Shown one piece after another: positions 1 through 5,393 of a DNA stretch of 5,393 nucleotides (positions are counted from its first letter, which is position 1; each line of letters opens with the position of its first letter). The notes under the pieces were generated by a model. That model did not search any database. It saw only the letters and a program-made list of their open reading frames with translations, and was not told the origin of the DNA. Made by a program: the position numbers and the translations under genes. Location of the stretch: NCBI GenBank assembly GCA_910588875.1, contig CAJURT010000087.1, positions 1 through 5,393 of the forward strand, written 5' to 3'. The stretch comes from an uncultured Lachnospiraceae bacterium (lineage in GTDB: Bacteria > Bacillota > Clostridia > Lachnospirales > Lachnospiraceae).

Positions 1-4
1 CTAA

Positions 5-60
5 TGTACAAATATAAGGGTTGATTGTGCAAATATTTTTCTGTGCAGTTTTACTATACT
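5..60 (+). promoter_or_regulatory. Promoter region of the ABC operon with TGTRCA direct repeats
   Basis: A good -10 box, TATACT, lies at 55-60, but no recognisable -35 hexamer is found 16-18 bases upstream (the DNA there is an A/T run). Upstream are three similarly oriented copies of a short repeat: TGTACAAATA at 5-14, TGTGCAAATA at 26-35 and a weaker TGTGCAGTTT at 42-51. The first two are 21 bp apart, two helical turns, which would put them on the same DNA face. A weak -35 with direct repeats upstream suits activation by an AraC-type or YesN-type regulator, commonly linked to sugar ABC importers in Clostridia. The repeats and -10 are seen; the activator is inferred, and no regulator gene is in the window. 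Confidence 0.45.
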
Positions 61-82
61 AATCTCATGGGAACGTAAGTAA

Positions 83-99
83 ATGCAAGGAATTTGCAT
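83..99 (+). promoter_or_regulatory. Inverted repeat between promoter and ribosome site
   Basis: ATGCAA at 83-88 and TTGCAT at 94-99 are a perfect 6-bp inverted repeat with a 5-base spacer (GGAAT). It lies downstream of the -10 box and just ahead of the ribosome site AGGAGG at 107-112, where a bound repressor or a small mRNA hairpin could act. Its ATTTGCAT half, read on the other strand, resembles the TGCAAAT core of the upstream direct repeats. It could also be chance in AT-rich DNA. Confidence 0.25.
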
Positions 100-120
100 A
101 AAAAAGAGGAGGACGTTTTT

Positions 121-1449
121 ATGAGAAAGAAAGTTATGGCACTGGTTCTTACATCAGCTATGGCTGTCTCCCTGGCAGCATGCGGCGGTGGCGGGCAGAC
201 CACAGAGACAGCGGCAGCCCCGGCGGGGGATGCCACCACAGCGGCTCCGGCAGCGGACGGCGGACAGCAGGAGGCGGCGGCTCCCTCAGGGGACGGCCTG
301 GTGTACTGGTCAATGTGGGAGGCCACAGAGCCTCAGGGGCAGGCCATCCAGGCAGCGGTTGACCAGTTTACGGCGGACACAGGCATCAGCGTAGATCTCC
401 AGTTCAAGGGCCGTACCGGTATCCGTGAGGGACTGCAGCCGGCTCTGGACGCGGGAACCAACATTGACCTGTTTGACGAGGATATTGACCGGGTCAACAC
501 CACCTGGGGACAGTATCTGATGGATCTGGAGGAATTAGCCAAGGCCGCGGATTACGAGGCAACCGCCAATGCAGGCCTGATGGCAGCCTGCCGCGAGGTA
601 GGCGGGGGCACCTTAAAGTCCATTCCCTACCAGCCCAATGTATTTGCGTTTTTCTACAACCAGACGATCTTTGACGAGGCAGGGATTACCGCGGTTCCCA
701 CCACCTGGGCGGAACTGGATGCTGCCTGCGCCAAGATCAAGGAGAAAGGGTACACCCCCATCACCTGTGACGATGCCTACATCACCTGCATGTTCGGCTA
801 TCACATGTCCCGCCTGGTAGGCGAGCCCAAGACGGAAGAGATCGTAAAGGGCGGCCAGTGGGATGATCCTTCTGTGACTGCCACGGCAGAAGCTTATGCG
901 GATTTTGCCAGCAAGGGCTATTTCTCTGAGACCATTGCCTCCAATGTCTGGCCGGCAGGACAGAACCAGGAACTGGCCATGGGAACCGCTGCCATGTACT
1001 TAAACGGCTCCTGGCTGCCCAATGAGGTAAAGGATATGGCCGGGGATGACTTTGTGTGGGGCTGCTTCAGCTATCCGGCCCTGGAAGGCGGAACCGATGG
1101 AGTGGACGCTGCCAACTACGGGGCACAGGTACTGGCTATCAACAAGGATTCCCAGAAGGCAGAGGATGCCTTTAAGCTGATCTGCTATATCACCCAGGGT
1201 GAGTTCGACAAGATGCTCTCCGAGCTGTCTATCGGTATTCCTGCGGATTCCAACAACACCGAGTGGCCGGCCCTGATCTCCTGCGTGAAGCCCGTTATGG
1301 ACAGCATGAACACCCGCTATCCCTGGGCGGCAGGCGCTGAGGCCAACGCAGACATGACGCCCATCATCAAGGAGAACTTCTTAAAGCTTTGCGGCGGCAG
1401 CATTGATGCCCAGGGCTTTGTGGATGCCTTGAAGAAAGCAGGGAACTAA
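121..1449 (+). CDS. Sugar ABC transporter solute-binding lipoprotein (family 1)
   Basis: The 442-residue protein is an extracellular sugar-binding component of a CUT1-type ABC importer, anchored to the outer face of the membrane. A type II signal peptide is plain: basic MRKK, a hydrophobic stretch, then the lipobox LAAC with the lipidated cysteine at residue 21. Residues 22-58 are a low-complexity Ala/Thr/Gly/Gln linker that probably acts as a flexible tether. The binding domain starts near residue 60 (LVYWSMWEA), as in family 1 solute-binding proteins, and runs to the C-terminus with typical features such as an AMYLNGSW segment. I chose ATG 121 because AGGAGG at 107-112 sits 8 bases ahead and the signal peptide starts there; an upstream in-frame TTG at 94 would add nine charged residues and include the ribosome site. 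The two permease genes follow on the same strand. The sugar cannot be named from the sequence. Confidence 0.93.
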   Translation: MRKKVMALVLTSAMAVSLAACGGGGQTTETAAAPAGDATTAAPAADGGQQEAAAPSGDGLVYWSMWEATEPQGQAIQAAVDQFTADTGISVDLQFKGRTGIREGLQPALDAGTNIDLFDEDIDRVNTTWGQYLMDLEELAKAADYEATANAGLMAACREVGGGTLKSIPYQPNVFAFFYNQTIFDEAGITAVPTTWAELDAACAKIKEKGYTPITCDDAYITCMFGYHMSRLVGEPKTEEIVKGGQWDDPSVTATAEAYADFASKGYFSETIASNVWPAGQNQELAMGTAAMYLNGSWLPNEVKDMAGDDFVWGCFSYPALEGGTDGVDAANYGAQVLAINKDSQKAEDAFKLICYITQGEFDKMLSELSIGIPADSNNTEWPALISCVKPVMDSMNTRYPWAAGAEANADMTPIIKENFLKLCGGSIDAQGFVDALKKAGN

Positions 1450-1457
1450 TATCGGTA

Positions 1458-1494
1458 AAAAGGCGGCAGGGATAAGCTGCCGCCTTTTGTTTTC
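1458..1494 (+). terminator. Intra-operon terminator-like hairpin after the binding-protein gene
   Basis: A perfect 12-bp stem pairs 1458-1469 with 1477-1488 around a 7-base loop (GGATAAG). It has a GGCGGCAG GC-rich core, and its 3' arm ends in TTTT followed by GTTTTC. It begins 8 bases after the stop codon of the binding-protein gene and 24 bases ahead of the first permease ATG. This is the form of a rho-independent terminator. Because the permeases have no promoter I can see in the short gap, it more likely acts as a partial terminator or as a 3' stabiliser of the binding-protein message, giving more binding protein than permease. Confidence 0.85.
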
Positions 1495-1502
1495 ACTTTA
1501 TG

Positions 1503-1510
1503 AAAGGGGG
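1503..1510 (+). promoter_or_regulatory. Ribosome binding site that decides the first permease start
   Basis: The purine run AAAGGGGG ends 7 bases before ATG 1518. The alternative ATG at 1500 overlaps this run and has only a pyrimidine-rich terminator tail upstream, so it has no ribosome site of its own. Confidence 0.7.
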
Positions 1511-1517
1511 AACCGGG

Positions 1518-2423
1518 ATGAAACGCAACAAAGGCATGATCATACTGTTTTTAACGCCCGCAGTATTGATGTTTTCTGTTATTTTCCTCTATCCCATCAT
1601 CCGTACCATTATCATGAGTTTTTTCCGGATTGACGGAATCACCGACCCGGTGGCCAAATGGCAGTTTACCGGCCTGTCCAATTTTATCCGGCTGGCCAAC
1701 ACCAGCCTCTTCCGCATCTCCATGTGGAACCTTTTCCGCATCTGGCTGATCGGCGGCATCATCGTCATGTCCCTGGCACTGCTCTTTGCAGTGATCATCA
1801 CCAGCGGCATCCGCTTCAAAAGCTTTTTCCGGGCTGTGATTTATCTGCCCAACATTGTCAGCGCGGTGGCTCTGGCTACCATGTGGCTGCAATACGTCTA
1901 CAGCCCCAAGTTCGGGCTTTTAAAAACCGTGTTTACCAATCTGGGGCTCACCTCCTTGGCCAAGGTACAGTGGCTGGACAATGACCACAAGTTCGCTGCC
2001 CTTTTGCTGGCCTACTGCTTCGGCATGGTAGGATATCACATGCTGATCTTTGCCAGCGGCATTGAGCGCATCAGTTCCGATTACTTTGAGGCTGCCACCT
2101 TAGACGGGGCAAACAAATTCAATCAGTTCCGTTACATCACCCTTCCCCTGTTAAAGGGGGTTTTCAAGACGAACATTACCATGTGGAGCGTCACCAGTGT
2201 GGGCTTCTTCGTGTGGTCCCAGCTGTTCTCCACGGTCACGGCGGACACCCAGACCATCACTCCCATGGTTTACATGTATATGCAGATCTTCGGCGCGGGC
2301 AACAGCATCACAGAGCGGAACTCCGGCCTCGGCGCTGCCATCGGCGTGCTCTTAAGCGTCTGTGTGGTGGCCGTATTCTGGCTGTGCAACCACCTGCTGC
2401 GGGATGATGACCTGGAATTCTAA
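1518..2423 (+). CDS. Sugar ABC transporter permease, MalF/UgpA type
   Basis: This 301-residue integral membrane protein is one half of the importer's translocation channel. About six membrane segments are visible, near residues 7-35, 71-96, 104-128, 159-180, 213-237 and 270-292. The cytoplasmic coupling loop that docks on the ATPase carries the EAA motif of binding-protein-dependent permeases: E191-A-A, G197, then I207-x-L-P210 with the standard spacing. Gene order (binding protein, this gene, second permease) and the early N-terminal helix with FLTPAVLMF and LYPIIRT match the MalF/UgpA-type subunit of CUT1 importers. A longer start at 1500 would add MKGGTG but lacks a ribosome site. It ends 15 bases ahead of the next gene, so the permeases are surely co-transcribed. 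The substrate is unknown. Confidence 0.93.
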   Translation: MKRNKGMIILFLTPAVLMFSVIFLYPIIRTIIMSFFRIDGITDPVAKWQFTGLSNFIRLANTSLFRISMWNLFRIWLIGGIIVMSLALLFAVIITSGIRFKSFFRAVIYLPNIVSAVALATMWLQYVYSPKFGLLKTVFTNLGLTSLAKVQWLDNDHKFAALLLAYCFGMVGYHMLIFASGIERISSDYFEAATLDGANKFNQFRYITLPLLKGVFKTNITMWSVTSVGFFVWSQLFSTVTADTQTITPMVYMYMQIFGAGNSITERNSGLGAAIGVLLSVCVVAVFWLCNHLLRDDDLEF

Positions 2424-2438
2424 AAGGAGGGGAAATTT

Positions 2439-3314
2439 ATGGCGAAAACAAAAAAATACCGGGAGCCGGTCAACTGGAAGAGGGAACTGCGCCTGGCACC
2501 GGGATACTTTATCCTGCTGGTCTGGATTTCCTTTACCTTTGTCCTGTTGGGGTGGGTGCTGCTGGCCAGCTTCTCCACCACCAAGGAGATCTTTTCCAAT
2601 AAGCTTTTAGCCTCCGGGCTCCATTTTGAAAACTATGTAAAAGCCTGGGTGAATTCCGATGTGGCGGGAATTTTCCGGAATTCCCTTATCTACTCCATCA
2701 TCTCCTGCATCCTGCTGATTCTCATCTGCGCCCCGGCGGCCTATGTCCTGGCCCGCTTCGTATTTCCGGGGAACAAGCTGATTCAGACCGGCTTTGTGTC
2801 TGCCATGGGCGTGCCGGTGGTGATGATTGTGCTTCCTCTGTTCGGGATTGTGGCCAACCTTGGAATCTTAAACCATGTGATGAGCAATGCAGTCCTGCTG
2901 ATCTTTTTGTACATCGGCATCAATGTGCCCTACACCACCATCTTCCTCATGACCTTTTTCGGCAACCTGTCCCGGGCCTTTGAGGAGGCGGCGGCCATTG
3001 ACGGGTGCCCGCCCACCAAGACCTTCTGGCTGATCATGCTTCCCATGGCTCAGCCGGGAATCATCACGGTCACCATATTTAATTTTATCAATATCTGGAA
3101 TGAGTACTTCATCTCCCTGATATTCGCCAACTCCGACAAGCTGCGCCCCATTGCCGTGGGCCTGTATTCCATGATTAACTCCATGAAATACACCGGGGAC
3201 TGGGCCGGCATGTTCGCGGCTGTGGTAATCGTATTTTTGCCTACCTTCATCCTGTATATCTTTTTGTCGGAAAAGATCATTGCCGGTGTTACCGGAGGCG
3301 GGGTGAAAGGATAA
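2439..3314 (+). CDS. Sugar ABC transporter permease, MalG/UgpE type
   Basis: This 291-residue inner-membrane protein is the second channel subunit of the CUT1 importer. Six hydrophobic segments lie near residues 20-45, 82-104, 116-140, 147-172, 205-227 and 257-277. The EAA coupling motif is complete: E183-A-A, D188-G189, then I199-x-L-P202. The C-terminal GVTGGGVKG resembles the conserved Gly-rich V-K-G ending of MalG-type subunits. The start is set by a strong AAAGGAGGGG at 2423-2432, which overlaps the stop of the preceding permease gene. No ATPase gene follows; a shared MsmX/UgpC-type ATPase encoded elsewhere is usual for this family. No glycoside hydrolase follows either, so the operon gives no hint of the sugar. 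Confidence 0.94.
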   Translation: MAKTKKYREPVNWKRELRLAPGYFILLVWISFTFVLLGWVLLASFSTTKEIFSNKLLASGLHFENYVKAWVNSDVAGIFRNSLIYSIISCILLILICAPAAYVLARFVFPGNKLIQTGFVSAMGVPVVMIVLPLFGIVANLGILNHVMSNAVLLIFLYIGINVPYTTIFLMTFFGNLSRAFEEAAAIDGCPPTKTFWLIMLPMAQPGIITVTIFNFINIWNEYFISLIFANSDKLRPIAVGLYSMINSMKYTGDWAGMFAAVVIVFLPTFILYIFLSEKIIAGVTGGGVKG

Positions 3315-3367
3315 AATCCGAAGCACAAAAATCAAACAGGATTGGACGCAATTTCCCATGAGACAAA

Positions 3368-3398
3368 AGAGGATAGCTTTTTCGGCTATCCTCTCTTT
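3368..3398 (+). terminator. Terminator between converging operons, probably bidirectional
   Basis: AGAGGATAGC at 3368-3377 (with its preceding A) pairs with GCTATCCTCT at 3385-3394, a 10-bp stem with a 7-base loop TTTTTCG. CTTTG follows on the + strand, and on the - strand the same stem is followed by TTTTGTC. It lies 53 bases after the last permease stop and about 75 bases beyond the EIIA stop from the other side, so it could end both transcripts. The T tracts are short, so strength is uncertain. Confidence 0.75.
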
Positions 3399-3415
3399 GT
3401 ACGGAGCACTTGTTT

Positions 3416-3459
3416 CCCGGAAATCCCGGGCTGCTGCCGGTTTCCCTTGGGGAAAGCAG
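3416..3459 (-). other. Two adjacent GC-rich hairpins in the 3' region of the PTS transcript
   Basis: Just after the EIIA stop, read on the - strand, there is a hairpin pairing 3456-3459 plus 3450-3455 (GCAG, GGGAAA) with 3441-3446 plus 3434-3437 (TTTCCC, CTGC). It has a 3-base loop and a 3-base bulge. Next to it CCCGG at 3416-3420 pairs with CCGGG at 3426-3430 around a 5-base loop. Neither has a U tract, so they are not simple terminators; they could protect the mRNA end or pause RNA polymerase ahead of the terminator at 3368-3398. Confidence 0.35.
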
Positions 3460-3472
3460 GTTCTGGCCTCCG

Positions 3473-3787
3473 CTATTCTGCCATTTTTTTATAAACCTCA
3501 ATAAACTCCACAGCCAGGACCCGGAAGGTTTCCGCACTCATCAGCTGGTCTTCTGCGTGCATCAGGATAAGTCCGGATTCTTCCAGCTTTCCGTTTGCAT
3601 CCAGTGTCAAAAGATCTGCATGGATATGATGCCCCTGGGTGTAGGCTTCGTCTCCCTGCCGGATCTGTTCCTCCGCCCCTTCAAAATCCCCTTTTTTCGC
3701 AAACTGCACCGCATTGATAAAGCAAGATCTTGCAGTGCCCACATAAGTAATAATTCCAAAACATGCTGTCTCAAATTCCTGTGTCAT
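3473..3787 (-). CDS. PTS EIIA component, lactose/cellobiose family
   Basis: This 104-residue cytoplasmic protein accepts phosphate from HPr and passes it to an EIIB of the lactose/N,N'-diacetylchitobiose/cellobiose PTS family. It has the family's usual length and all-helical look. The phosphorylated histidine is expected at H77 in LMHAEDQLM, the counterpart of the HAQDHLM motif of ChbA and LacF-type proteins. D80 in that motif matches the aspartate that holds the metal ion in the trimer. The GHHIHADLL segment near residues 52-60 is also typical. E79 and Q81 replace the common Q and H around D80, a mild variation. AGGAGG at 3793-3798 lies 5 bases ahead of the ATG, and only 12 bases separate this gene from the EIIC stop, so the two are one transcript. 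celC/chbA-like, but the sugar is not proven. Confidence 0.92.
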   Translation of the reverse strand: MTQEFETACFGIITYVGTARSCFINAVQFAKKGDFEGAEEQIRQGDEAYTQGHHIHADLLTLDANGKLEESGLILMHAEDQLMSAETFRVLAVEFIEVYKKMAE

Positions 3788-3799
3788 TTTGTCCTCCTT

Positions 3800-5113
3800 T
3801 TACCATTCATCATCCTGTGCTTCTTGTTCTTTTTTCGCTTCTTCTATCAGGTTCAGCTTATCCACCCTCCGCACAAAGGGGAAATAAATAAGGAAGGACA
3901 AGCTGAGGATAACCACCTGCAAAAGGGCTGTCCGCCAGCCTCCGATCAAAAATCCCGAGATAATCGGAGGACAGGTCCAGGGAACCTGGACAGCGCCGTA
4001 GAGGGGGCAAAGCCCGGTATAGAGCGCTATGTACTGCAATATGCAGGCCACCACCGGCATGGCGATAAAGGGAAACGCCAGCATGGGATTCATCACAATG
4101 GGAATCCCGAACAAAATCGGTTCGTTAATGTTGAACAGTGCAGGCACCAGTTCCAGCCTTCCCAGGGTTTTTAACTGCTTTGATTTGGCAAGGAAAAACA
4201 TATAGATCACAAGGCCGATGGTGATTCCCGCGCCAGTGGTATTGATAAACTGGTCCAAAAACTGCATGGTTACGATGTGGCCTCCGTTTTCCACCGTCAG
4301 TTCAATCCCCTTGTCAATCAAGGCCTGGTTTTCCAGGCCGTTGGCCTGAAGGATACCGGTCATGATGCCTCCCACAATGGTGGAGCCATGTACGCCGAAG
4401 AACCATAAAAACGGGGTGAGAAAGCACATCAGGACGGCTCCTCCGATGGAATCGGTCATGCTCTGGAGGGGCGTCTGAATCACCTTGTAAATCCCCTCCA
4501 TGGCCGTCATATGAAAGCCCATGGAAAAGATTCCGTGGACAACCGTTGCCCCTGTCACAATGACGGCTCCGGGAACCAGGGCCGAGAAGGCGTTGGATAC
4601 CCCCTCAGGAACCCCTGCCGGCATCTTGATCTTAATATTTCTTTTCAGAAACCAGCAATAGACATAGGCCACAATCAGCCCCACAATAATTGCTCCCACC
4701 ATGCCTTTCCCGGCTGTCCAGCTTTTATCGATAATACCCCCCACTACTGCTCCGCCTTCTGCCACAATCGATGCCGGCGTCATCATAATAAAGACGCCAA
4801 GGGCAACGATTGCTCCGCTCAAAGGCTCCTGCCCCTCTAATTTGATATAGTTATAGGAAATGCCAAGAACGGCGATCATGGCGCTGATATTGAAGGTTGC
4901 CCCGTTGGCCTGTTCCAGCACAGCCTTTATGCCTGTCTGCTCCAGCAAATTCACAACTGCCGGAATCGGGAAATTGGTAATAATCAGAAATACAGAGCCC
5001 ACGATCAGAAGAGGCATGGAATAGACCATCCCATCCTTAATTGCCTGTATCCCTTTTGTACTAACAAACGCCATAATCCTGGGGATTATTTTGTCATTCA
5101 TGAACTGCTTCAT
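3800..5113 (-). CDS. PTS EIIC component, lactose/cellobiose family (CelB/ChbC-like)
   Basis: The 437-residue membrane protein is the sugar channel of a lactose/cellobiose-type PTS, which binds the sugar outside and presents it to EIIB for phosphorylation. Length and motifs match full-size EIIC: LIVGSVFLIITNFP near residues 36-49, VHGSTIVGGIM with H242, FNINEPILFGIPIVMNP with E331, and the PWTCPPIISGFL segment near residues 378-389. In the structurally known chitobiose EIIC the histidine and the NEP glutamate equivalent to H242 and E331 line the sugar site, so the protein should be active. The C-terminus is charged (EEAKKEQEAQDDEW), with no fused EIIB or EIIA. The start at 5113 is supported by AAAGGA 8 bases upstream; ATG at 5101 is a possible later start. 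EIIA follows at once. The substrate, cellobiose-like or other beta-glucoside, is inferred from family only. Confidence 0.94.
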   Translation of the reverse strand: MKQFMNDKIIPRIMAFVSTKGIQAIKDGMVYSMPLLIVGSVFLIITNFPIPAVVNLLEQTGIKAVLEQANGATFNISAMIAVLGISYNYIKLEGQEPLSGAIVALGVFIMMTPASIVAEGGAVVGGIIDKSWTAGKGMVGAIIVGLIVAYVYCWFLKRNIKIKMPAGVPEGVSNAFSALVPGAVIVTGATVVHGIFSMGFHMTAMEGIYKVIQTPLQSMTDSIGGAVLMCFLTPFLWFFGVHGSTIVGGIMTGILQANGLENQALIDKGIELTVENGGHIVTMQFLDQFINTTGAGITIGLVIYMFFLAKSKQLKTLGRLELVPALFNINEPILFGIPIVMNPMLAFPFIAMPVVACILQYIALYTGLCPLYGAVQVPWTCPPIISGFLIGGWRTALLQVVILSLSFLIYFPFVRRVDKLNLIEEAKKEQEAQDDEW

Positions 5114-5237
5114 CTCTCATTTCCTTTCTACTGTTCATGAGCAATGTCATTTCGTTTCGTTCTGAGAATATCCAGCCAAGGAAAAGGGGAGAGAGGTGGC
5201 CAGAAATGGTCTGCAGATTTTGACTTTGCAGAGATTT
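5114..5237 (-). promoter_or_regulatory. Leader and presumed promoter of the EIIC-EIIA operon
   Basis: This stretch holds no convincing gene. Read on the - strand, the only -10-like hexamer I see is TATTCT at 5170-5165, with no fitting -35 box 17 bases upstream and no sigma-54 GG/GC pattern. An inverted repeat, TCTGCA at 5210-5215 and TGCAGA at 5227-5232 with an 11-base spacer, could be an operator upstream of that box. The ribosome site AAAGGA lies at 5122-5127. That a promoter is here is inferred from the position between the operon and the palindromic element, not from a clear signal. Confidence 0.3.
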
Positions 5238-5353
5238 AGAAGTCCTTAAATTCCTGAGTTTTGCGTTGAAACAAAAATCCACTCTGTCTGAGCGAAGCGA
5301 GTTTGGGGATTTTTGTTTCGCTTTTCGCGAAAATCAGGAATTTTAGGAATTCT
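5238..5353. repeat. 116-bp long imperfect inverted repeat (palindromic element or bidirectional terminator)
   Basis: The left arm, 5238-5280, pairs with the right arm, 5307-5353. The outer part pairs 5238-5257 with 5334-5353 with two mismatches (core AAATTCCTGA against TCAGGAATTT). The inner part pairs 5268-5280 with 5307-5319 without a mismatch (GAAACAAAAATCC against GGATTTTTGTTTC). Between the two, a few bulged bases differ, including an extra TTTT-rich stretch on the right. The loop carries ACTC at 5281-5284 and GAGT at 5299-5302 around a GAGCGAAGCGAG segment, a further small hairpin. On either strand the inner stem ends in ATTTTTGTTTC, so transcription could stop in both directions. No ORF lies inside. 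The shape resembles small non-autonomous palindromic repeats of Clostridia, but copy number cannot be judged from one window. Confidence 0.7.
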
Positions 5354-5368
5354 TTGCCTCAGCACGCA

Positions 5369-5393
5369 GAAAAGCTGCCAGTGGCAGGTTTTC
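5369..5393 (-). terminator. Hairpin with A/T flanks at the window edge, probable terminator
   Basis: GAAAA and CTGCC at 5369-5379 pair with GGCAG and TTTTC at 5383-5393 around a 3-base loop AGT, with one G-G mismatch (5374/5388) between the two blocks. A T tract follows the GC stem on either strand. No + strand gene leads into it, so it most likely ends a gene that lies beyond the right edge on the - strand. It may extend past the window. Confidence 0.5.

Noticed and set aside
21..60. TTGATT as -35 box for TATACT
   Set aside because: The spacing is 28 bases, far beyond the 16-18 usable by the main sigma factor.
67..81. Possible CcpA (cre) site around TGGGAACGTAAGTA
   Set aside because: It matches the cre consensus at the central CG and a few flanks but misses at least two conserved positions, so I do not call it.
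94..120. Upstream in-frame TTG start for the binding-protein gene
   Set aside because: It would place the AGGAGG ribosome site inside the coding region and add charged residues before the MRKK signal peptide; ATG 121 has the correct 8-base spacing.
2868..3359. Open frame of 163 codons on the - strand opposite the second permease
   Set aside because: The + strand frame has the EAA motif and membrane helices; the opposite frame is Gly/His/Asp-rich without any recognisable domain.
3410..4174. Open frame of 254 codons on the + strand
   Set aside because: It runs antisense through EIIA and the 3' end of EIIC, has a Cys/His/Pro-rich composition with no family resemblance, and lacks a ribosome site; the - strand frames carry clear PTS motifs.
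5094..5282. Small 62-codon frame on the - strand overlapping the EIIC start
   Set aside because: It begins inside the large palindrome, crosses the presumed promoter and ribosome site, and overlaps EIIC; no ribosome site precedes its start or its internal ATG codons.
1..5393. tRNA, rRNA, CRISPR array, riboswitch, transposase or defence genes
   Set aside because: No cloverleaf, repeat-spacer pattern, known riboswitch core or such protein motif was seen on either strand.

Overview
The window looks like chromosomal DNA from a gut-type Clostridia, most likely Lachnospiraceae (Enterocloster/Hungatella-like). The signs are a lipoprotein signal of the MRKK...LAAC type followed by an Ala/Thr/Gly-rich linker, strong AGGAGG ribosome sites, fairly GC-rich coding sequence with AT-rich intergenic DNA, and two carbohydrate uptake systems side by side. 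The genus is inferred from style, not from a marker gene.

Layout. Positions 1-120 are an AT-rich control region with a TATACT -10 box, no good -35 box, three TGTRCA-type direct repeats and an inverted repeat just before the first ribosome site. On the + strand follows a three-gene CUT1-type sugar ABC importer: solute-binding lipoprotein (121-1449), an intrinsic terminator-like hairpin (1458-1494), then two inner-membrane permeases (1518-2423 and 2439-3314). No ATPase gene is present, as is usual for importers that share an MsmX-type ATPase. The hairpin between the first and second genes probably lets the binding protein be made in excess over the permeases. The operon ends at a hairpin (3368-3398) that also works on paper in the other direction.

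Converging on it from the right, on the - strand, are two lactose/cellobiose-family PTS genes: EIIC (5113-3800) followed 12 nt later by EIIA (3787-3473). The matching EIIB, needed for phosphoryl transfer from EIIA to sugar, is not in the window, and neither is a phospho-glycosidase or a regulator.

The last 280 bases (5114-5393) hold no convincing gene. They contain a weakly defined leader for the PTS pair, a 116-bp long imperfect inverted repeat (5238-5353) that resembles a small palindromic repeat element or bidirectional terminator, and a second hairpin with A/T flanks (5369-5393) cut at the window edge.

Taken together this is ordinary sugar-import DNA: one system takes up an unknown, probably oligomeric, sugar with a binding protein, the other a beta-glucoside or similar sugar by PTS. 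I see no evidence for a novel multi-gene system. The items most worth a second look are the palindromic element, the repeat array in the first promoter, the intra-operon terminator and the missing EIIB.
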